NCBI RefSeq assembly: GCF_000332275.1
Contig: NZ_CM001776.1
Span: forward strand, 2,917,737 to 2,981,736
DNA length: 64,000 nucleotides
From: Synechococcus sp. PCC 7336
GTDB taxonomy: Bacteria > Cyanobacteriota > Cyanobacteriia > Thermostichales > PCC-7336
Direction: 5' to 3'
In this document: in pieces, positions 7,502 through 16,383 of the stretch
How the letters are laid out: the number at the start of each line of letters is the position of its first letter
How positions within the stretch are numbered: the first letter of the stretch is position 1
Translations under genes and position numbers: made by a program
The notes under the pieces: model-generated
Told to the model about the DNA's origin: nothing
What the model saw: only the letters and a program-made list of their open reading frames with translations
The model's database searches: none

Positions 7502-8017
7502 CTAGCCCGAAGATCCCGCAGGCTCCACCACTGCCTCCCGCAAGCGCAAATCGCGACTAATACTGCGAATCCGATCGACCATCAACACCCCATCCAAATG
7601 ATCCAGCTCGTGCTGCACCACCACCGCTGCAAACCCCTCCAACTCCCACTCAAACCGATTGCCATAGCGATCGCATCCCTCCACCGCCAGCCGCTTTGCC
7701 CGCTTCACATTCGCCAAATACTGCGGAAAACTCAAACAGCCCTCCCGCGCCAGCTTCCAGCGAGAACTGCGAGTAATGACGGGATTGACCAAAACCTTGA
7801 TATCCGACTCCGGCTGGTGGGGGTGTAAATCCATCACAAACATCCGCACCAACAATCCCATTTGAGTCGCCGCTAGCCCCACCGCTCCCCGATGGGAATA
7901 CAGCGTCTCGATCGCATCTTCCACCTGCTGCTGAAACTCGGTACCAAAATCCGTCACCGGCTCTGCAGACAGCCGCAAAATCGGATCGGGATATTCGTAA
8001 ATGGGCAAAACAGCCAC
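7502..8017 (-). CDS. def: peptide deformylase
   Basis: Removes the N-formyl group from nascent proteins. All three signature motifs are present: motif I GAVGLAATQMG (GhGLAAxQ class), motif II EGCLSFP with the metal-binding Cys, and motif III VVQHELDHLDG with the HExxH zinc/iron ligands and catalytic Glu. At 171 residues it has normal length. It follows the ACT-domain gene by 13 bp on the same strand, at the end of thiE-thiS-rpoZ-ACT-def, so co-transcription is likely. Motif II is EGCLSFP, the class seen in bacterial type 1 enzymes. Confidence 0.95.
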   Translation of the reverse strand: MAVLPIYEYPDPILRLSAEPVTDFGTEFQQQVEDAIETLYSHRGAVGLAATQMGLLVRMFVMDLHPHQPESDIKVLVNPVITRSSRWKLAREGCLSFPQYLANVKRAKRLAVEGCDRYGNRFEWELEGFAAVVVQHELDHLDGVLMVDRIRSISRDLRLREAVVEPAGSSG

Positions 8018-8030
8018 GCCATACCCCCGC

Positions 8031-8582
8031 TTATAGCGTCATCACATCCACCGGCTCAGTCTGAATCTCTAACCCCAACTGAGCCTGTAACTCGCTCAAC
8101 TCCCGCTCTAGCCGATCTGCAGCATACCCCCCAGGCAACACCCCCTCGATCAACAATAAATACACTGCTCGCGACGACCCCTGCAGGCGGCGGGAGGAAA
8201 CATCCACAATGTTAACGCCGCGATCGGCTAGAAACTGCGTGACGCCGTAGACGATACCGGGGCGATCGGCCCCCGATACCCGAATTAAATAGCGAGGCTC
8301 TGTGGCACTCTCCTCCTCCTCCTCGTCTTCAATCTCCGAGACGAGCAAATGCAAGCCCGCCGCATCAAACTCCCCTTGACGAGCCGCGATCGCCGCTCGA
8401 ATTGCCTCCACACTCAACGGCACATCCCCGTCGCTGAGCAACATCAGCATGGCAAACTGCCCCCCCAAGCGAGTCATGGAGGTATCTTCCAGATTGGCTC
8501 CCAGATCGAGCAGGAGCTTGCTGACCGTCGCCACCATACCGGGGCGATCGCGGCCAAATCCACTAATCAGAAAGCGGCTCAC
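8031..8582 (-). CDS. double ACT-domain regulator, GcvR-like
   Basis: 183 residues forming two ACT domains: residues 1-80 (FLISGFGRDRPGMVATVSKL) and about 97-175 (YLIRVSGADRPGIVYGVTQF), linked by an acidic stretch EIEDEEEEESATE. Each domain has the DRPG motif typical of amino-acid-binding ACT folds. The arrangement matches the glycine cleavage repressor-like (GcvR) group, which senses amino acids, but no DNA-binding domain is present and the ligand is unknown. GTG 8582 overlaps the rpoZ stop codon by one base, so translation is probably coupled. Confidence 0.8.
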   Translation of the reverse strand: MSRFLISGFGRDRPGMVATVSKLLLDLGANLEDTSMTRLGGQFAMLMLLSDGDVPLSVEAIRAAIAARQGEFDAAGLHLLVSEIEDEEEEESATEPRYLIRVSGADRPGIVYGVTQFLADRGVNIVDVSSRRLQGSSRAVYLLLIEGVLPGGYAADRLERELSELQAQLGLEIQTEPVDVMTL

Positions 8583-8806
8583 TAGTCCCCAATAATCTCG
8601 GGTTCGGTCAACTCGTCCGACATTTCCAACACTGCCCGTTTCACCGGTTTGAGCATGCTGTCATCCACCTCGTCAGCATCATCGTAACGGCGGCGCTTGG
8701 CCCGATTGGCCACTTGGACGGTAATGCGGTAGCGGTTTTGAGAGGCTTTGATTAATTCTTCTGCACGGCGGGCTAAGTCAGAATCTTCGATTGAAATGTA
8801 ATTCAT
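8582..8806 (-). CDS. rpoZ: RNA polymerase omega subunit
   Basis: 74 residues matching cyanobacterial omega: [33 protein letters not shown], and [19 protein letters not shown]. Omega helps fold and assemble the beta' subunit (in cyanobacteria split into gamma and beta'). It overlaps the start of the ACT-domain gene and lies 72 bp after thiS. The first seven residues (MNYISIE) differ among species, and ATG 8806 fits the usual length. Confidence 0.93.
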   Translation of the reverse strand: MNYISIEDSDLARRAEELIKASQNRYRITVQVANRAKRRRYDDADEVDDSMLKPVKRAVLEMSDELTEPEIIGD

Positions 8807-8878
8807 TATTGCTGGGATGGCAGTAGGTGGTCATTATAGCAAGGCTAGTGCAGGAGAGGGGTTTAGGGAATGACTCCG

Positions 8879-9079
8879 TCAGCCTCCGCCTACCATCGTG
8901 ACAATTTCGAGCCGATCGCCCTCTGCCAAAACCGTCTCGTCCCAATGCTGGCGATGTAGAATCTCGCCGTTGTATTCCACCGCCACCATACGGGGCTCTA
9001 GCTTGAGGTAGATCAGGACTTGACGCATTGTCAGGTTGTTGGGGATCTGTTGAGTCTCGCCGTTCACAGCTAAATTCAT
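8879..9079 (-). CDS. thiS: sulfur carrier protein ThiS
   Basis: 66 residues with the ubiquitin-like beta-grasp pattern and the C-terminal Gly-Gly (IVTMVGGG) that is adenylated and thiocarboxylated to supply sulfur for the thiazole ring of thiamine. The stretch VAVEYNGEILHRQHWDETVL is typical. It starts two bases after the thiE stop, so the two genes almost certainly form one transcript. No thiG or thiF is visible nearby. Confidence 0.93.
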   Translation of the reverse strand: MNLAVNGETQQIPNNLTMRQVLIYLKLEPRMVAVEYNGEILHRQHWDETVLAEGDRLEIVTMVGGG

Positions 9080-9081
9080 CG

Positions 9082-10230
9082 CTATTCTCCCGTGGGATGG
9101 GACTGTCTCGCTGGGTCGTGCGATTGAGAAGAGGCGTGCGATTGAGAAGAGGCGTGAGAGAGAGGGGCCGATGCCAAGATTTGCAGCATCTGGCGGGCCG
9201 ATTGGATGGGATCTGGGGCTGCCATCAGCGATCGCACCACCGACACTTGTCGGGCACCTGCAGCCACCACTTCCGGTAGGGTTTGCTCGTTAATGCCGCC
9301 AATGGCAAACCAAGGCACGGTGGCTTTCTCTGCCGCGAGCCGAACGTATTCTAAGCCAGCGGGAGCTTTGCCTGCTTTGGTGGGGGTGGCGTAGACGGGA
9401 CCGACGCCAATATAGTCTGCCGATGTCGCCAATGCCGCCTGCATTTCCTGCCCATTGGTGGTGGATTGGCCGATGAGGCGGTGGGGGCCTAACATTTGGC
9501 GGGCGGTTTCGACCGGCATGTCAGTCTGGCCCAAATGCACGCCATCGGCCCCAATATCGAGGGCCAGATCGACGCGATCGTTGACGATCGCGATCGCCCC
9601 AAACCGATGGCAGAGATCTGCGAGCGCGCTAGCTTCGGACCTGAGGGTGCGGTAATCTGCCGTTTTGTGACGATACTGCACCAGTCGCACCCCTCCTTCT
9701 AGCGCCCCCTCCACAGCTTCCAGCCAATTGGGGAGGGGGGAGGTAATTAAGTAAAGTGGGGCTTGGCGCAGGCGATCGCGCAGTTGCCCCCCCATCAGGG
9801 CGTTTTCGAGGGCATAGCTGCGATAGCGCAGTTGCTTGCAATCGGCAGCCATCTGGGGGTTATCGAGCTTGGCATATTCCTCTAGTACCCGCAGGGCCTC
9901 TTGGACGCGACTGCAATTGGCCTGTAGTAAGTGGTTGACTCCAGTGCGTCGAGCCTCGGCTGCGGGGTGCAGTTGCGTGCCCGGATCGTTGGGGGTGTCG
10001 CGGGCCAGTCGCAGGCGATCGCCGTGCCAGCAGGCTAGCTGCTGCCGCATCTCTTTGCAGTCTTCAGCACGGGCGCGATCTTCACTGGCAAAGCGGAACC
10101 AATCCTCCAAGACGCGCAATCCTTCGCGGGCGCGATCGAGGTTGGCATCTAAAATACGGGCGATCGCCTCGGGTTTCTGAGGGGGCAAGCCAGACAAAAT
10201 CGAGTCGGGCACGATGGGTATTCCTTCCAA
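9082..10230 (-). CDS. thiE: thiamine-phosphate synthase with N-terminal ThiD2-like domain
   Basis: 382 residues in two parts. Residues 20-150 are the ThiD2-like domain found fused to ThiE in cyanobacteria ([20 protein letters not shown] and a second [16 protein letters not shown]). Residues 155-355 are the TIM-barrel Thi[51 protein letters not shown] and [15 protein letters not shown] with its phosphate-binding loops. ThiE joins the hydroxymethylpyrimidine and thiazole moieties. The C-terminus carries a short Ser-His-rich tail made by two 18-bp repeats. No TPP riboswitch is apparent in the 367 bp upstream. It is first in the thiE-thiS-rpoZ cluster. Confidence 0.93.
   Translation of the reverse strand: MEGIPIVPDSILSGLPPQKPEAIARILDANLDRAREGLRVLEDWFRFASEDRARAEDCKEMRQQLACWHGDRLRLARDTPNDPGTQLHPAAEARRTGVNHLLQANCSRVQEALRVLEEYAKLDNPQMAADCKQLRYRSYALENALMGGQLRDRLRQAPLYLITSPLPNWLEAVEGALEGGVRLVQYRHKTADYRTLRSEASALADLCHRFGAIAIVNDRVDLALDIGADGVHLGQTDMPVETARQMLGPHRLIGQSTTNGQEMQAALATSADYIGVGPVYATPTKAGKAPAGLEYVRLAAEKATVPWFAIGGINEQTLPEVVAAGARQVSVVRSLMAAPDPIQSARQMLQILASAPLSHASSQSHASSQSHDPARQSHPTGE
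9117..9152. repeat. two exact 18-bp tandem copies at the 3' end of thiE
   Basis: Copies 9117-9134 and 9135-9152 (CGTGCGATTGAGAAGAGG) are identical and in frame, giving the repeated SHASSQ peptide in the ThiE tail. They lie outside the catalytic domain, so are probably tolerated slippage products. Confidence 0.9.
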
Positions 10231-10597
10231 TGAGGCGTTCCCATCCTAGCGCTTGAGGGTTGGCGCTAGCAGCGAGTTCCGCCAAGAGCAGACAAACCCT
10301 GTCCCGAGCATTGGCGGCGGTACGACCGCCAGGAGGACAAATTCCACAGGTAGTGTCTGAAAATTTTGCTGTGTGGCTGGAAAGAGCGCGCAGAATTACT
10401 AAAATGAGAGAGTTTTATTGGGAAAATGCGAGCGCGATCGACGATCTCGGGGAATACTACATGTAGTGTTTTAAAAGTCTGTCTAGGTGTACTGGGATCG
10501 ACTTCCTTCAATCGGGGGGAAATCGTTACAATCAACCTAGAGAACGAGCGATGACAGCGGTTGATGCGCGATCCGATCGGGTTTTAGGAGAATAGAA
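10231..10597. promoter_or_regulatory. divergent intergenic region between thiE and the beta-helix gene
   Basis: 367 bp with no supportable gene. It must contain the promoters of both divergent genes. I see no riboswitch consensus (no thi-box CTGAGA / ACCTGA pair). TTTTAGGAGAATAGAA just before 10598 is a good ribosome-binding site for the rightward gene. Confidence 0.4.
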
Positions 10598-12130
10598 ATG
10601 CAGCGGGATTGGAATGGGTCAAATGGATCTGGCGGAGGGATTCGATGCGGTTGGCGAGCGGCGATCGCGCTCGGCATAGGATTACTAGCTAGCTTCCCGA
10701 TCGTCGCGGTGCTGCCAGTTTTGGCTCAAAGTGGCGATCGGGGGGCGATCTCGCGGGCCACATCTGCTCGGACTGTGTTTGTGGATGTGACGCGAGGCAG
10801 TGACAGCCAGGGTAATGGCTCGCAAACTGCGCCGCTGCGGACGATTACGGCTGCCCTGCGCTTCGCTCTACCCGGCACCACCGTTCAACTGGCTCCCGGC
10901 ACCTACAGCGCCGCAACCGGAGAAGTGTTTCCGATCTCGATTCCGACGGGCGTGACGCTGCGAGGGAACGAAAGCAACTACGGCGAAGCCCACATTATTC
11001 AGGGGGGCGGCGTGTTTATCAGTCCCACGCTGGCTCGCCAAAGTATCGCTCTTTTGCCGCAGGATGGTGCGGAAATTCGCGGCGTGACGGTCTTCAATCA
11101 GGGTCGCCGGGGTTATGCCATTTGGTTGGAGTCCACCTCCCCCCGAATTGAGCGCAACAGTTTGACCGGCAGTATTCACGATGGCGTATTTATGGTGGGC
11201 AGTTCTGCCCCCACGATTGAAGACAATCGCTTCTATCGCAACGGTGCCAACGGCATTACGATTTTGGGCACCTCCACCCCCACGATCGTCAATAATCTCA
11301 TCCAAGAAACTGGCTACGGCATTACCGCTGGCGGGAGATCGGCTCCCCACATCACCCACAACCGCATCTCCCGCAACCGCAGTGGTTTGGTGCTGACCGG
11401 CAATACTACTCCAGTGTTAAGAAGTAATGTTATTAGCGAAAACTTAGAGGCTGGCTTGGTGGCGATCGCCAGTGCTCAACCCAATTTGGGTACCCCGACC
11501 GATCCGGGCAATAACCGGTTCGAGGGCAATGGCGAACTGCACATCCACAATGCCACCCGCACCCAACTGGTGTTTGCAGCCCACGGCAACCAGATTGCAG
11601 AATTGGACAAAATTGAGGGTCAAGTGTCCACAGGTCATAGCCGTAATGCTGCAGATAGTGGCGTTGCTGTGCCCAATTTGGTGGCGGCTGAGCCGCTTGA
11701 GGCCGCTCCTGCCGCCACGACTGCGACAGAGGCTGCTCCGACAGCGACTGCCACACCCTCCGACAGCACCGACGAGTTCCGTGCTGTGCCCTTTGCCCCC
11801 GAGCGCACTTCGCAGACTGCCCGTCCAGACACTCCTCCCCTAGCTACTGACATTCCTGCCCCCGTGCCCGCCACCCAAGATGTGATTGCCGTTGCCAGCA
11901 GCCCCAGCAACCGCTACCGCATCATCGTCACCCCCCGTAACAATGACACCCTGAGTCAGTTGCAGTCATTGGTTTCTACTGCCACCGCCGCGCAATTGGC
12001 CGGTCGCAATATCTTCGTTGCCGGTCAATATACCACCCGAGCTGAAACTCAACAGGTGCTCGATCGCCTGACTGCAGCCGGTTACTTTGCCACTGCCCAG
12101 ATTGTCAGCGATAGTGATGCCGAGTCCTGA
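10598..12130 (+). CDS. exported DUF1565 parallel beta-helix protein with SPOR-like C-terminus
   Basis: 510 residues. The N-terminus has a long basic stretch and a hydrophobic segment (AAIALGIGLLASFPIVAVLP) ending in VLAQS, a likely signal peptide. Residues 60-330 form a right-handed beta-helix: VFVDVTRGSDSQGNGSQTAP, VQLAPGTYS, and repeated turns such as SPRIERNSLTGSIHDGVFMV and STPTIVNNLIQETGYGI (DUF1565/NosD-like). A long Ala/Thr/Pro linker (about 350-430) follows, then about 70 residues (YRIIVTPRNNDTLSQLQSLV...GQYTTRAETQQVLDRL) that resemble a SPOR peptidoglycan-binding fold. It is probably periplasmic or cell-wall bound. AGGAG precedes the ATG. Confidence 0.8.
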   Translation: MQRDWNGSNGSGGGIRCGWRAAIALGIGLLASFPIVAVLPVLAQSGDRGAISRATSARTVFVDVTRGSDSQGNGSQTAPLRTITAALRFALPGTTVQLAPGTYSAATGEVFPISIPTGVTLRGNESNYGEAHIIQGGGVFISPTLARQSIALLPQDGAEIRGVTVFNQGRRGYAIWLESTSPRIERNSLTGSIHDGVFMVGSSAPTIEDNRFYRNGANGITILGTSTPTIVNNLIQETGYGITAGGRSAPHITHNRISRNRSGLVLTGNTTPVLRSNVISENLEAGLVAIASAQPNLGTPTDPGNNRFEGNGELHIHNATRTQLVFAAHGNQIAELDKIEGQVSTGHSRNAADSGVAVPNLVAAEPLEAAPAATTATEAAPTATATPSDSTDEFRAVPFAPERTSQTARPDTPPLATDIPAPVPATQDVIAVASSPSNRYRIIVTPRNNDTLSQLQSLVSTATAAQLAGRNIFVAGQYTTRAETQQVLDRLTAAGYFATAQIVSDSDAES

Positions 12131-12166
12131 ATGGTTTACCCTGTATAAATCCCTATCAACTCCTCT

Positions 12167-13120
12167 ATGGATCTCGAGCGTCGCACTTCGTCACCCTCCA
12201 TTACCGTCCACCTATTGCGGGAAGGCATCCCTGAATCGGCCCATACTGCTTGGGCTGCCGTGGCGGATGCTCGCGGGCGACTGTTGTCGGTGGCCGGGAA
12301 CGGCGATTCGATCTCGTTTATCCGCTCCTCGTTTAAACCCTTTCAAGCGCTGGCGGCCCTGTCTTCGGGGGCGCAGGAACGGTTTGAGCTGACAGATAAA
12401 GACCTGGCCATTATGTGCGGTTCCCATCGAGGCAGCATGTCCCACGTGCGCCAGGTGTTTTCGATGCTGTGGCGGGCGGATCTGGAGGCGGAAAGCCTGA
12501 TGTGCCCGGTGCCCAAAGGGCAAAAGAGTGCCCTGTTTCACAATTGCTCTGGCAAGCACGCCGGTTTTTTGATGTGCTGCCGCATCCAGGGCTGGAGCTT
12601 GCTAGACTATCTCGATCGCAATCATCCGGTGCAGAAATTGGTGCGATCGCATCTCAGCGATCTACTCAAAATGCCCGCCGAAGAATTATTAATGGCGCGG
12701 GATGACTGCGGTGCCCCCACCTACCAGTTGCAACTGGGACAAATGGCCACCCTCTACGCCCAACTGTCTGCAGGCGATCGCTTCGATCTCGAAACCCTCA
12801 CCCGCGCGATGATCCATCAACCCGAGATGGTGGCGGGGCCGGGGGCATTCGATACCGAGTTGATGAAGGTTGCGGGTGGGGAATTAGTCAGTAAGTCGGG
12901 CGCGGAGGGGGTGCAGTGCGTGGGCCGCGTCGGCGAGGGCATGGGGCTGGCGATTAAGGTGGCGGATGGCAGCAGTCGGGCTAAATACGCGATCGCCCTA
13001 CACCTATTGCGCCAGTTGGGCTGGCTCTCTCCTGCCACTGCAGAAGATTTGGTCGAGCAATTTTGTCAGGTGGGACCGTACACGCGGCTGCAGGTGGATG
13101 GGAACATCCGGTTGAGCTGA
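12167..13120 (+). CDS. asparaginase, AnsA-II type (PF06089)
   Basis: 317 residues of the asparaginase II family first described in Rhizobium, unrelated to the AnsA/AnsB or plant-type enzymes. Visible motifs: FIRSSFKPFQALAALSSG, IMCGSHRGSMSHV, NCSGKHAGFLMCC (Ser/Lys motif central to catalysis), DDCGAPTYQLQLGQMA, MVAGPGAFDTELMKV, and KSGAEGVQCVGR. It is predicted to hydrolyse L-asparagine to aspartate and ammonia in the cytoplasm. It starts 36 bp after the beta-helix gene, with no good RBS before ATG 12167. Confidence 0.9.
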   Translation: MDLERRTSSPSITVHLLREGIPESAHTAWAAVADARGRLLSVAGNGDSISFIRSSFKPFQALAALSSGAQERFELTDKDLAIMCGSHRGSMSHVRQVFSMLWRADLEAESLMCPVPKGQKSALFHNCSGKHAGFLMCCRIQGWSLLDYLDRNHPVQKLVRSHLSDLLKMPAEELLMARDDCGAPTYQLQLGQMATLYAQLSAGDRFDLETLTRAMIHQPEMVAGPGAFDTELMKVAGGELVSKSGAEGVQCVGRVGEGMGLAIKVADGSSRAKYAIALHLLRQLGWLSPATAEDLVEQFCQVGPYTRLQVDGNIRLS

Positions 13121-13132
13121 AGGCTCGATTCG

Positions 13133-13624
13133 CTAGCGGCTCGATTTGCGATCGCGATCGAGCACGCCATAGATCCACAGCACTGCTGTCAGGCTACTCA
13201 AGTGAGCCAGGGTGATGTTGGTGTTGATGGTCGCTAATAGTAGCCCCCACTCTTCTTGGCGAGCCACTAAGACTTGGCGAAAGATCAAACTGGATAGCAG
13301 ATCGCCAATTTGGGCGGCAGAACTAATCAGGGCCACAAAGGCTCCAATCAAACTGACGTAGAGCACGATTTTCAGACGACTGGTTTCTGCCCCTCTCCAG
13401 TAGCGGAAGGTTAACAGGCAGTTGCCCGCTAAGGTCAGGAGGGTGGCCAATGTAGCCCACAACGCGATCGTCGAGCCAAAAGATTGAATCCCGTTGGCAA
13501 TTTGGGCGGCGAGCACCACCAACCAAAAGATTCCTGACAGGACGCCAATCGCTGCTTGTACCCAGAAGCTGATCTTTCCCGCTCGGCGCAGGCGCATTCG
13601 CATTTGGTCGGGGGGCGTGGGCAT
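13133..13624 (-). CDS. DUF3611 family membrane protein
   Basis: 163 residues with four hydrophobic helices: FWVQAAIGVLSGIFWLVVLAA (about 20-40), LWATLATLLTLAGNCLLTF (about 55-73), IVLYVSLIGAFVALISSAAQI (about 85-105) and a last one near LAHLSSLTAVLWIYGVLD. This is the DUF3611 family of cyanobacteria and plastids, related to Tic21/CIA5-type proteins. Molecular function is not settled. It is convergent with asparaginase (12-bp gap), so the two end face to face. Confidence 0.85.
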   Translation of the reverse strand: MPTPPDQMRMRLRRAGKISFWVQAAIGVLSGIFWLVVLAAQIANGIQSFGSTIALWATLATLLTLAGNCLLTFRYWRGAETSRLKIVLYVSLIGAFVALISSAAQIGDLLSSLIFRQVLVARQEEWGLLLATINTNITLAHLSSLTAVLWIYGVLDRDRKSSR

Positions 13625-13783
13625 GGGCAGTTCAGCGCTCCTAGATGTATCTCCGCTTCGATCGAGGCTGCTGTCTTGCGGTTGGGGGACAACTCTCTTC
13701 CTCAGACTACCCGTTTGCCCGACTTCCTCGCCTGAAATCGAAGCTTGCCATCCTATTGCAAATCCCCCCCGGGCTAAACTCGC

Positions 13784-13969
13784 TCAGTCCACCGTCTCGA
13801 TGTGGCCCTCGCGAATATCTTCCAAAATCGTGTTGAGCAGAGCTTGCTCTTCAGGACTGACAATCCCATCTGCCAAGATGGCTGCCATGATCTCGGCTTG
13901 TTCGGCACGGGTCAATTGTTTATCTGCTAACGCACGCTGCACAATGGCTTTGACGTTTTCGATATCCAC
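13784..13969 (-). CDS. small conserved helical protein (61 aa)
   Basis: The credible protein starts at GTG 13969 (MDIENVKAIVQRALADKQLT) preceded by AAGGGAG nine bases upstream; the frame stays open to 14026, but the extra residues are Cys-rich and unlike a start. The rest, RAEQAEIMAAILADGIVSPE and EQALLNTILEDIREGHIETVD, forms helices with two turns (DKQLTRAE and DGIVSPEE) that resemble EF-hand/TerB-like spacing but lack a complete EF loop. Small proteins of this type are common in cyanobacteria. Function unknown. Confidence 0.65.
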   Translation of the reverse strand: MDIENVKAIVQRALADKQLTRAEQAEIMAAILADGIVSPEEQALLNTILEDIREGHIETVD

Positions 13970-14194
13970 CGACAAGCTCTCCCTTCCACAAATTGTTATC
14001 AATCCACAGACGTTGCAGAGGAACAAATGTTCGCAGTATGTAACTAGTCGGCGGGGTTAGTCCGACAGTCTCGATCCGTTTAGCTGCGATCGTACCAAAT
14101 TTAGCCCTCTAGCCCCGATGAAATCCCGTGCATTTGCGGTCTGGCGTCACCTCCGCAGATGGGCAGGAGGTCAGGATAGTTTCCGAGCTTCAGC

Positions 14195-15430
14195 CTAGAA
14201 GTAGTCGGCGGGATTGACGGGCTGGCCGTTGCGGCGCACTTCAAAGTGGACGTGGGGGCCGGTGGAGAGTCCGGTGGAGCCCGATCGCGCGATCGTTTGT
14301 CCCTTGGTGACTGGCCGATCTTTGGCGACTGTCAGACCGCTGTTGTGAGCGTACAGAGAGGTCAGACCGTTGCCGTGATTGACAATGACGGTGTAGCCGT
14401 AGCCGCCGTACCAGCCGGAATAAATCACCGTGCCGCTATCGGCAGCTCGAACGGGAGTGCCGGTGGCAACGCCATAATCAATGCCAGTGTGCAGGCGGCG
14501 GGTGCGGTAGATGGGGTGGACGCGCCAGCCAAACCGACTGGTCACAGGACCGGAAACGGGGGGCTGCAGGCGACCGGTGCCCTGAGGGCGATCGCCTCCG
14601 CTGGCTTGATTTTGCTGGATCGTCAACTGCTGAATCAGACTGGCAACCCGCTGCGAATCCGCTTCCAAACGGCGTTGGGCGGCGGCATAGGCAGCCCGTT
14701 GGTTTTGCAAGCGACCGACCAGTTGCGTTTGCACGGAGGCTTGCTGCAATAATTGCTGTTTTTCCACCGCCAGTTGCTGAGACAGCAAGGCAATTTCGTT
14801 TTTCTGCTCTTCGAGGGCAATCCGATCGCGTTCGATTTTTGCTGCCGTGTCTTGCAAGTTACCAATCAGTTTGCGATCGGACTCGAACAGGAGTTTGAGA
14901 TAGTAGCGGCGATCGAAAAAATCATTCAGATCCTGACTGCTCAGCATCAGAGCCCACCAGCGCTCTTGTCCCTGTCGCTGCAGGTAGCGCAGGCGAGCGG
15001 AGGTACTGGATTTTTGTTGGACTAATTTTTCTTCAGATTGTTTTAATTGCTCTGTTAAGCGAACCAGATCCGCTTCGGCCTTGCGCAGGCGAAATTCGTT
15101 GTCGTCAATGCGTGTCTGCATTACCCCCAAGTTGGACTGAAGATTCCACAAGTGGCCGCGAGCGGTATTTTCCTGATGCTGCGCTGCGTGCGTGCGAGCT
15201 CTAGCGGCGTCAACCTGTTGCTGGATCTGTTGCCGTTCCTGCTGCAGGCTATCGAGGGTTTGGGCGGTGGCAGGCTCCTGCAGAAAGATGGCCAGCCAGA
15301 GGAGGAGTAAACCCACGATCGCGATCGCCTTACCCCAGCCTCTTCGAGGCCAAATATTCCAGAGACGATCGCCAGCAGCTTCATACAACCGCCGCTGATG
15401 TGGAAATCCATCTGCTTTCATGGCACTCAC
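14195..15430 (-). CDS. EnvC-like M23 peptidase with coiled coil
   Basis: 411 residues. A membrane/signal segment (GKAIAIVGLLLLWLAIFLQ, about 33-51) is followed by a long coiled coil (about 60-265, rich in Gln/Leu heptads) and a C-terminal LytM/M23 domain: VTSRFGWRVHPIYRTRRLHT, GIDYGVATGTPVRAADSGTV, and GPHVHFEVRRNGQPVNPADYF. The zinc ligands (HxxxD in HTGIDYG, HVH) are present, so it may be an active endopeptidase rather than only an activator like EnvC. It probably acts on septal peptidoglycan at the outer face of the inner membrane. Confidence 0.9.
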   Translation of the reverse strand: MSAMKADGFPHQRRLYEAAGDRLWNIWPRRGWGKAIAIVGLLLLWLAIFLQEPATAQTLDSLQQERQQIQQQVDAARARTHAAQHQENTARGHLWNLQSNLGVMQTRIDDNEFRLRKAEADLVRLTEQLKQSEEKLVQQKSSTSARLRYLQRQGQERWWALMLSSQDLNDFFDRRYYLKLLFESDRKLIGNLQDTAAKIERDRIALEEQKNEIALLSQQLAVEKQQLLQQASVQTQLVGRLQNQRAAYAAAQRRLEADSQRVASLIQQLTIQQNQASGGDRPQGTGRLQPPVSGPVTSRFGWRVHPIYRTRRLHTGIDYGVATGTPVRAADSGTVIYSGWYGGYGYTVIVNHGNGLTSLYAHNSGLTVAKDRPVTKGQTIARSGSTGLSTGPHVHFEVRRNGQPVNPADYF

Positions 15431-15513
15431 ACACCAAATCTGGTGCCAATACTAGCACGGGCTTGGGGAACTGGCGCTGTATGAGGGGGGAAGCTGAGAA
15501 GTGTTAAGCGATC

Positions 15514-16272
15514 TTAAAACCGATCCTTCATACCGCGAATGCGGGCAAAAACACGGTTGGGTTCTTCGATCTTGGCGGCGGTTTTGAGGGCTGGGCAATC
15601 CCAGCGCAGAAAGGGGTTAGTGCGTTTTTCTAGGCCAATGGTGGAGGGGATGGTGGGTTTGTTTTGCGATCGCGCCTGCCGTACTTGGCGCAAGCGCACT
15701 TGCAAGGCGGTATTGTCGCCATCGACAGTGATGGCAAATTGCAAATTTTTGAGCGTATATTCGTGAGCGCACCAGATTTGGGTGGTGTCGGGTAAATGGC
15801 GCAGGCGATCGAGGGATTGCAGCATTTGGGCGGGCGTGCCCTCAAACAGTCGCCCGCAGCCGCCCGCAAACAGCGTATCGCCGCAAAACAAGTGGCCCGC
15901 AGTGGGGAAATAATAGGCGATGTGGCCGCGAGTGTGGCCGGGAACAAAGAGCACTTCAGCCGTTTCGCCGCCAAATTGCACCCGATCGCCGTCTTGCAAT
16001 TTTACCTGAATACCCGGAATGCGCTGGCGATCGACGCTGCTGCCGTACACGACGGTGTCGGGATAGCGCGCGAGCAAGTCTCGATTGCCGCCCACGTGAT
16101 CGAAGTGGTGGTGGGTGTTGAAAATGGCGATGAGTGTGGCGTCCAGTTCCTGCAGTTTGGCCAGGACGGGCTCGGCAACGGCGGGATCGACGACGGCAGC
16201 GGTGCGATCGCTCGGATCGAACAACAGAAACACGTAATTATCCGATAGCACTGGCAAGCGAAAAACGTCCAT
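15514..16272 (-). CDS. gloB: hydroxyacylglutathione hydrolase (glyoxalase II)
   Basis: Metallo-beta-lactamase-fold enzyme that hydrolyses S-lactoylglutathione in the methylglyoxal pathway. The [14 protein letters not shown] motif gives the metal ligands, with [31 protein letters not shown] and [14 protein letters not shown] following. The C-terminus [14 protein letters not shown] is the glutathione-binding region. I start it at ATG 16272 ([13 protein letters not shown]), where homologues begin; in-frame ATGs at 16305 and 16338 would add an unlikely Ser/Ala leader. About 252 residues, normal length. Confidence 0.92.
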   Translation of the reverse strand: MDVFRLPVLSDNYVFLLFDPSDRTAAVVDPAVAEPVLAKLQELDATLIAIFNTHHHFDHVGGNRDLLARYPDTVVYGSSVDRQRIPGIQVKLQDGDRVQFGGETAEVLFVPGHTRGHIAYYFPTAGHLFCGDTLFAGGCGRLFEGTPAQMLQSLDRLRHLPDTTQIWCAHEYTLKNLQFAITVDGDNTALQVRLRQVRQARSQNKPTIPSTIGLEKRTNPFLRWDCPALKTAAKIEEPNRVFARIRGMKDRF

Positions 16273-16383
16273 AGCCGCCGCGAGATTAGATTGCTCCCCA
16301 TTCATGCTAGCGGTTGAGGCGAAAGTCCAGACAAGCATTTGAGGGGCTTTGGTGTGAGTTCTACGCCATCCGCCAGATCTTCC

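Noticed and set aside
10266-10535. Minus-strand frame in the thiE upstream region
   Set aside because: No domain, no RBS; it covers the divergent promoter region.
10231-10597. TPP riboswitch before thiE
   Set aside because: The conserved thi-box elements (CTGAGA and ACCTGATCTGG-type segments) were not found on the relevant strand.
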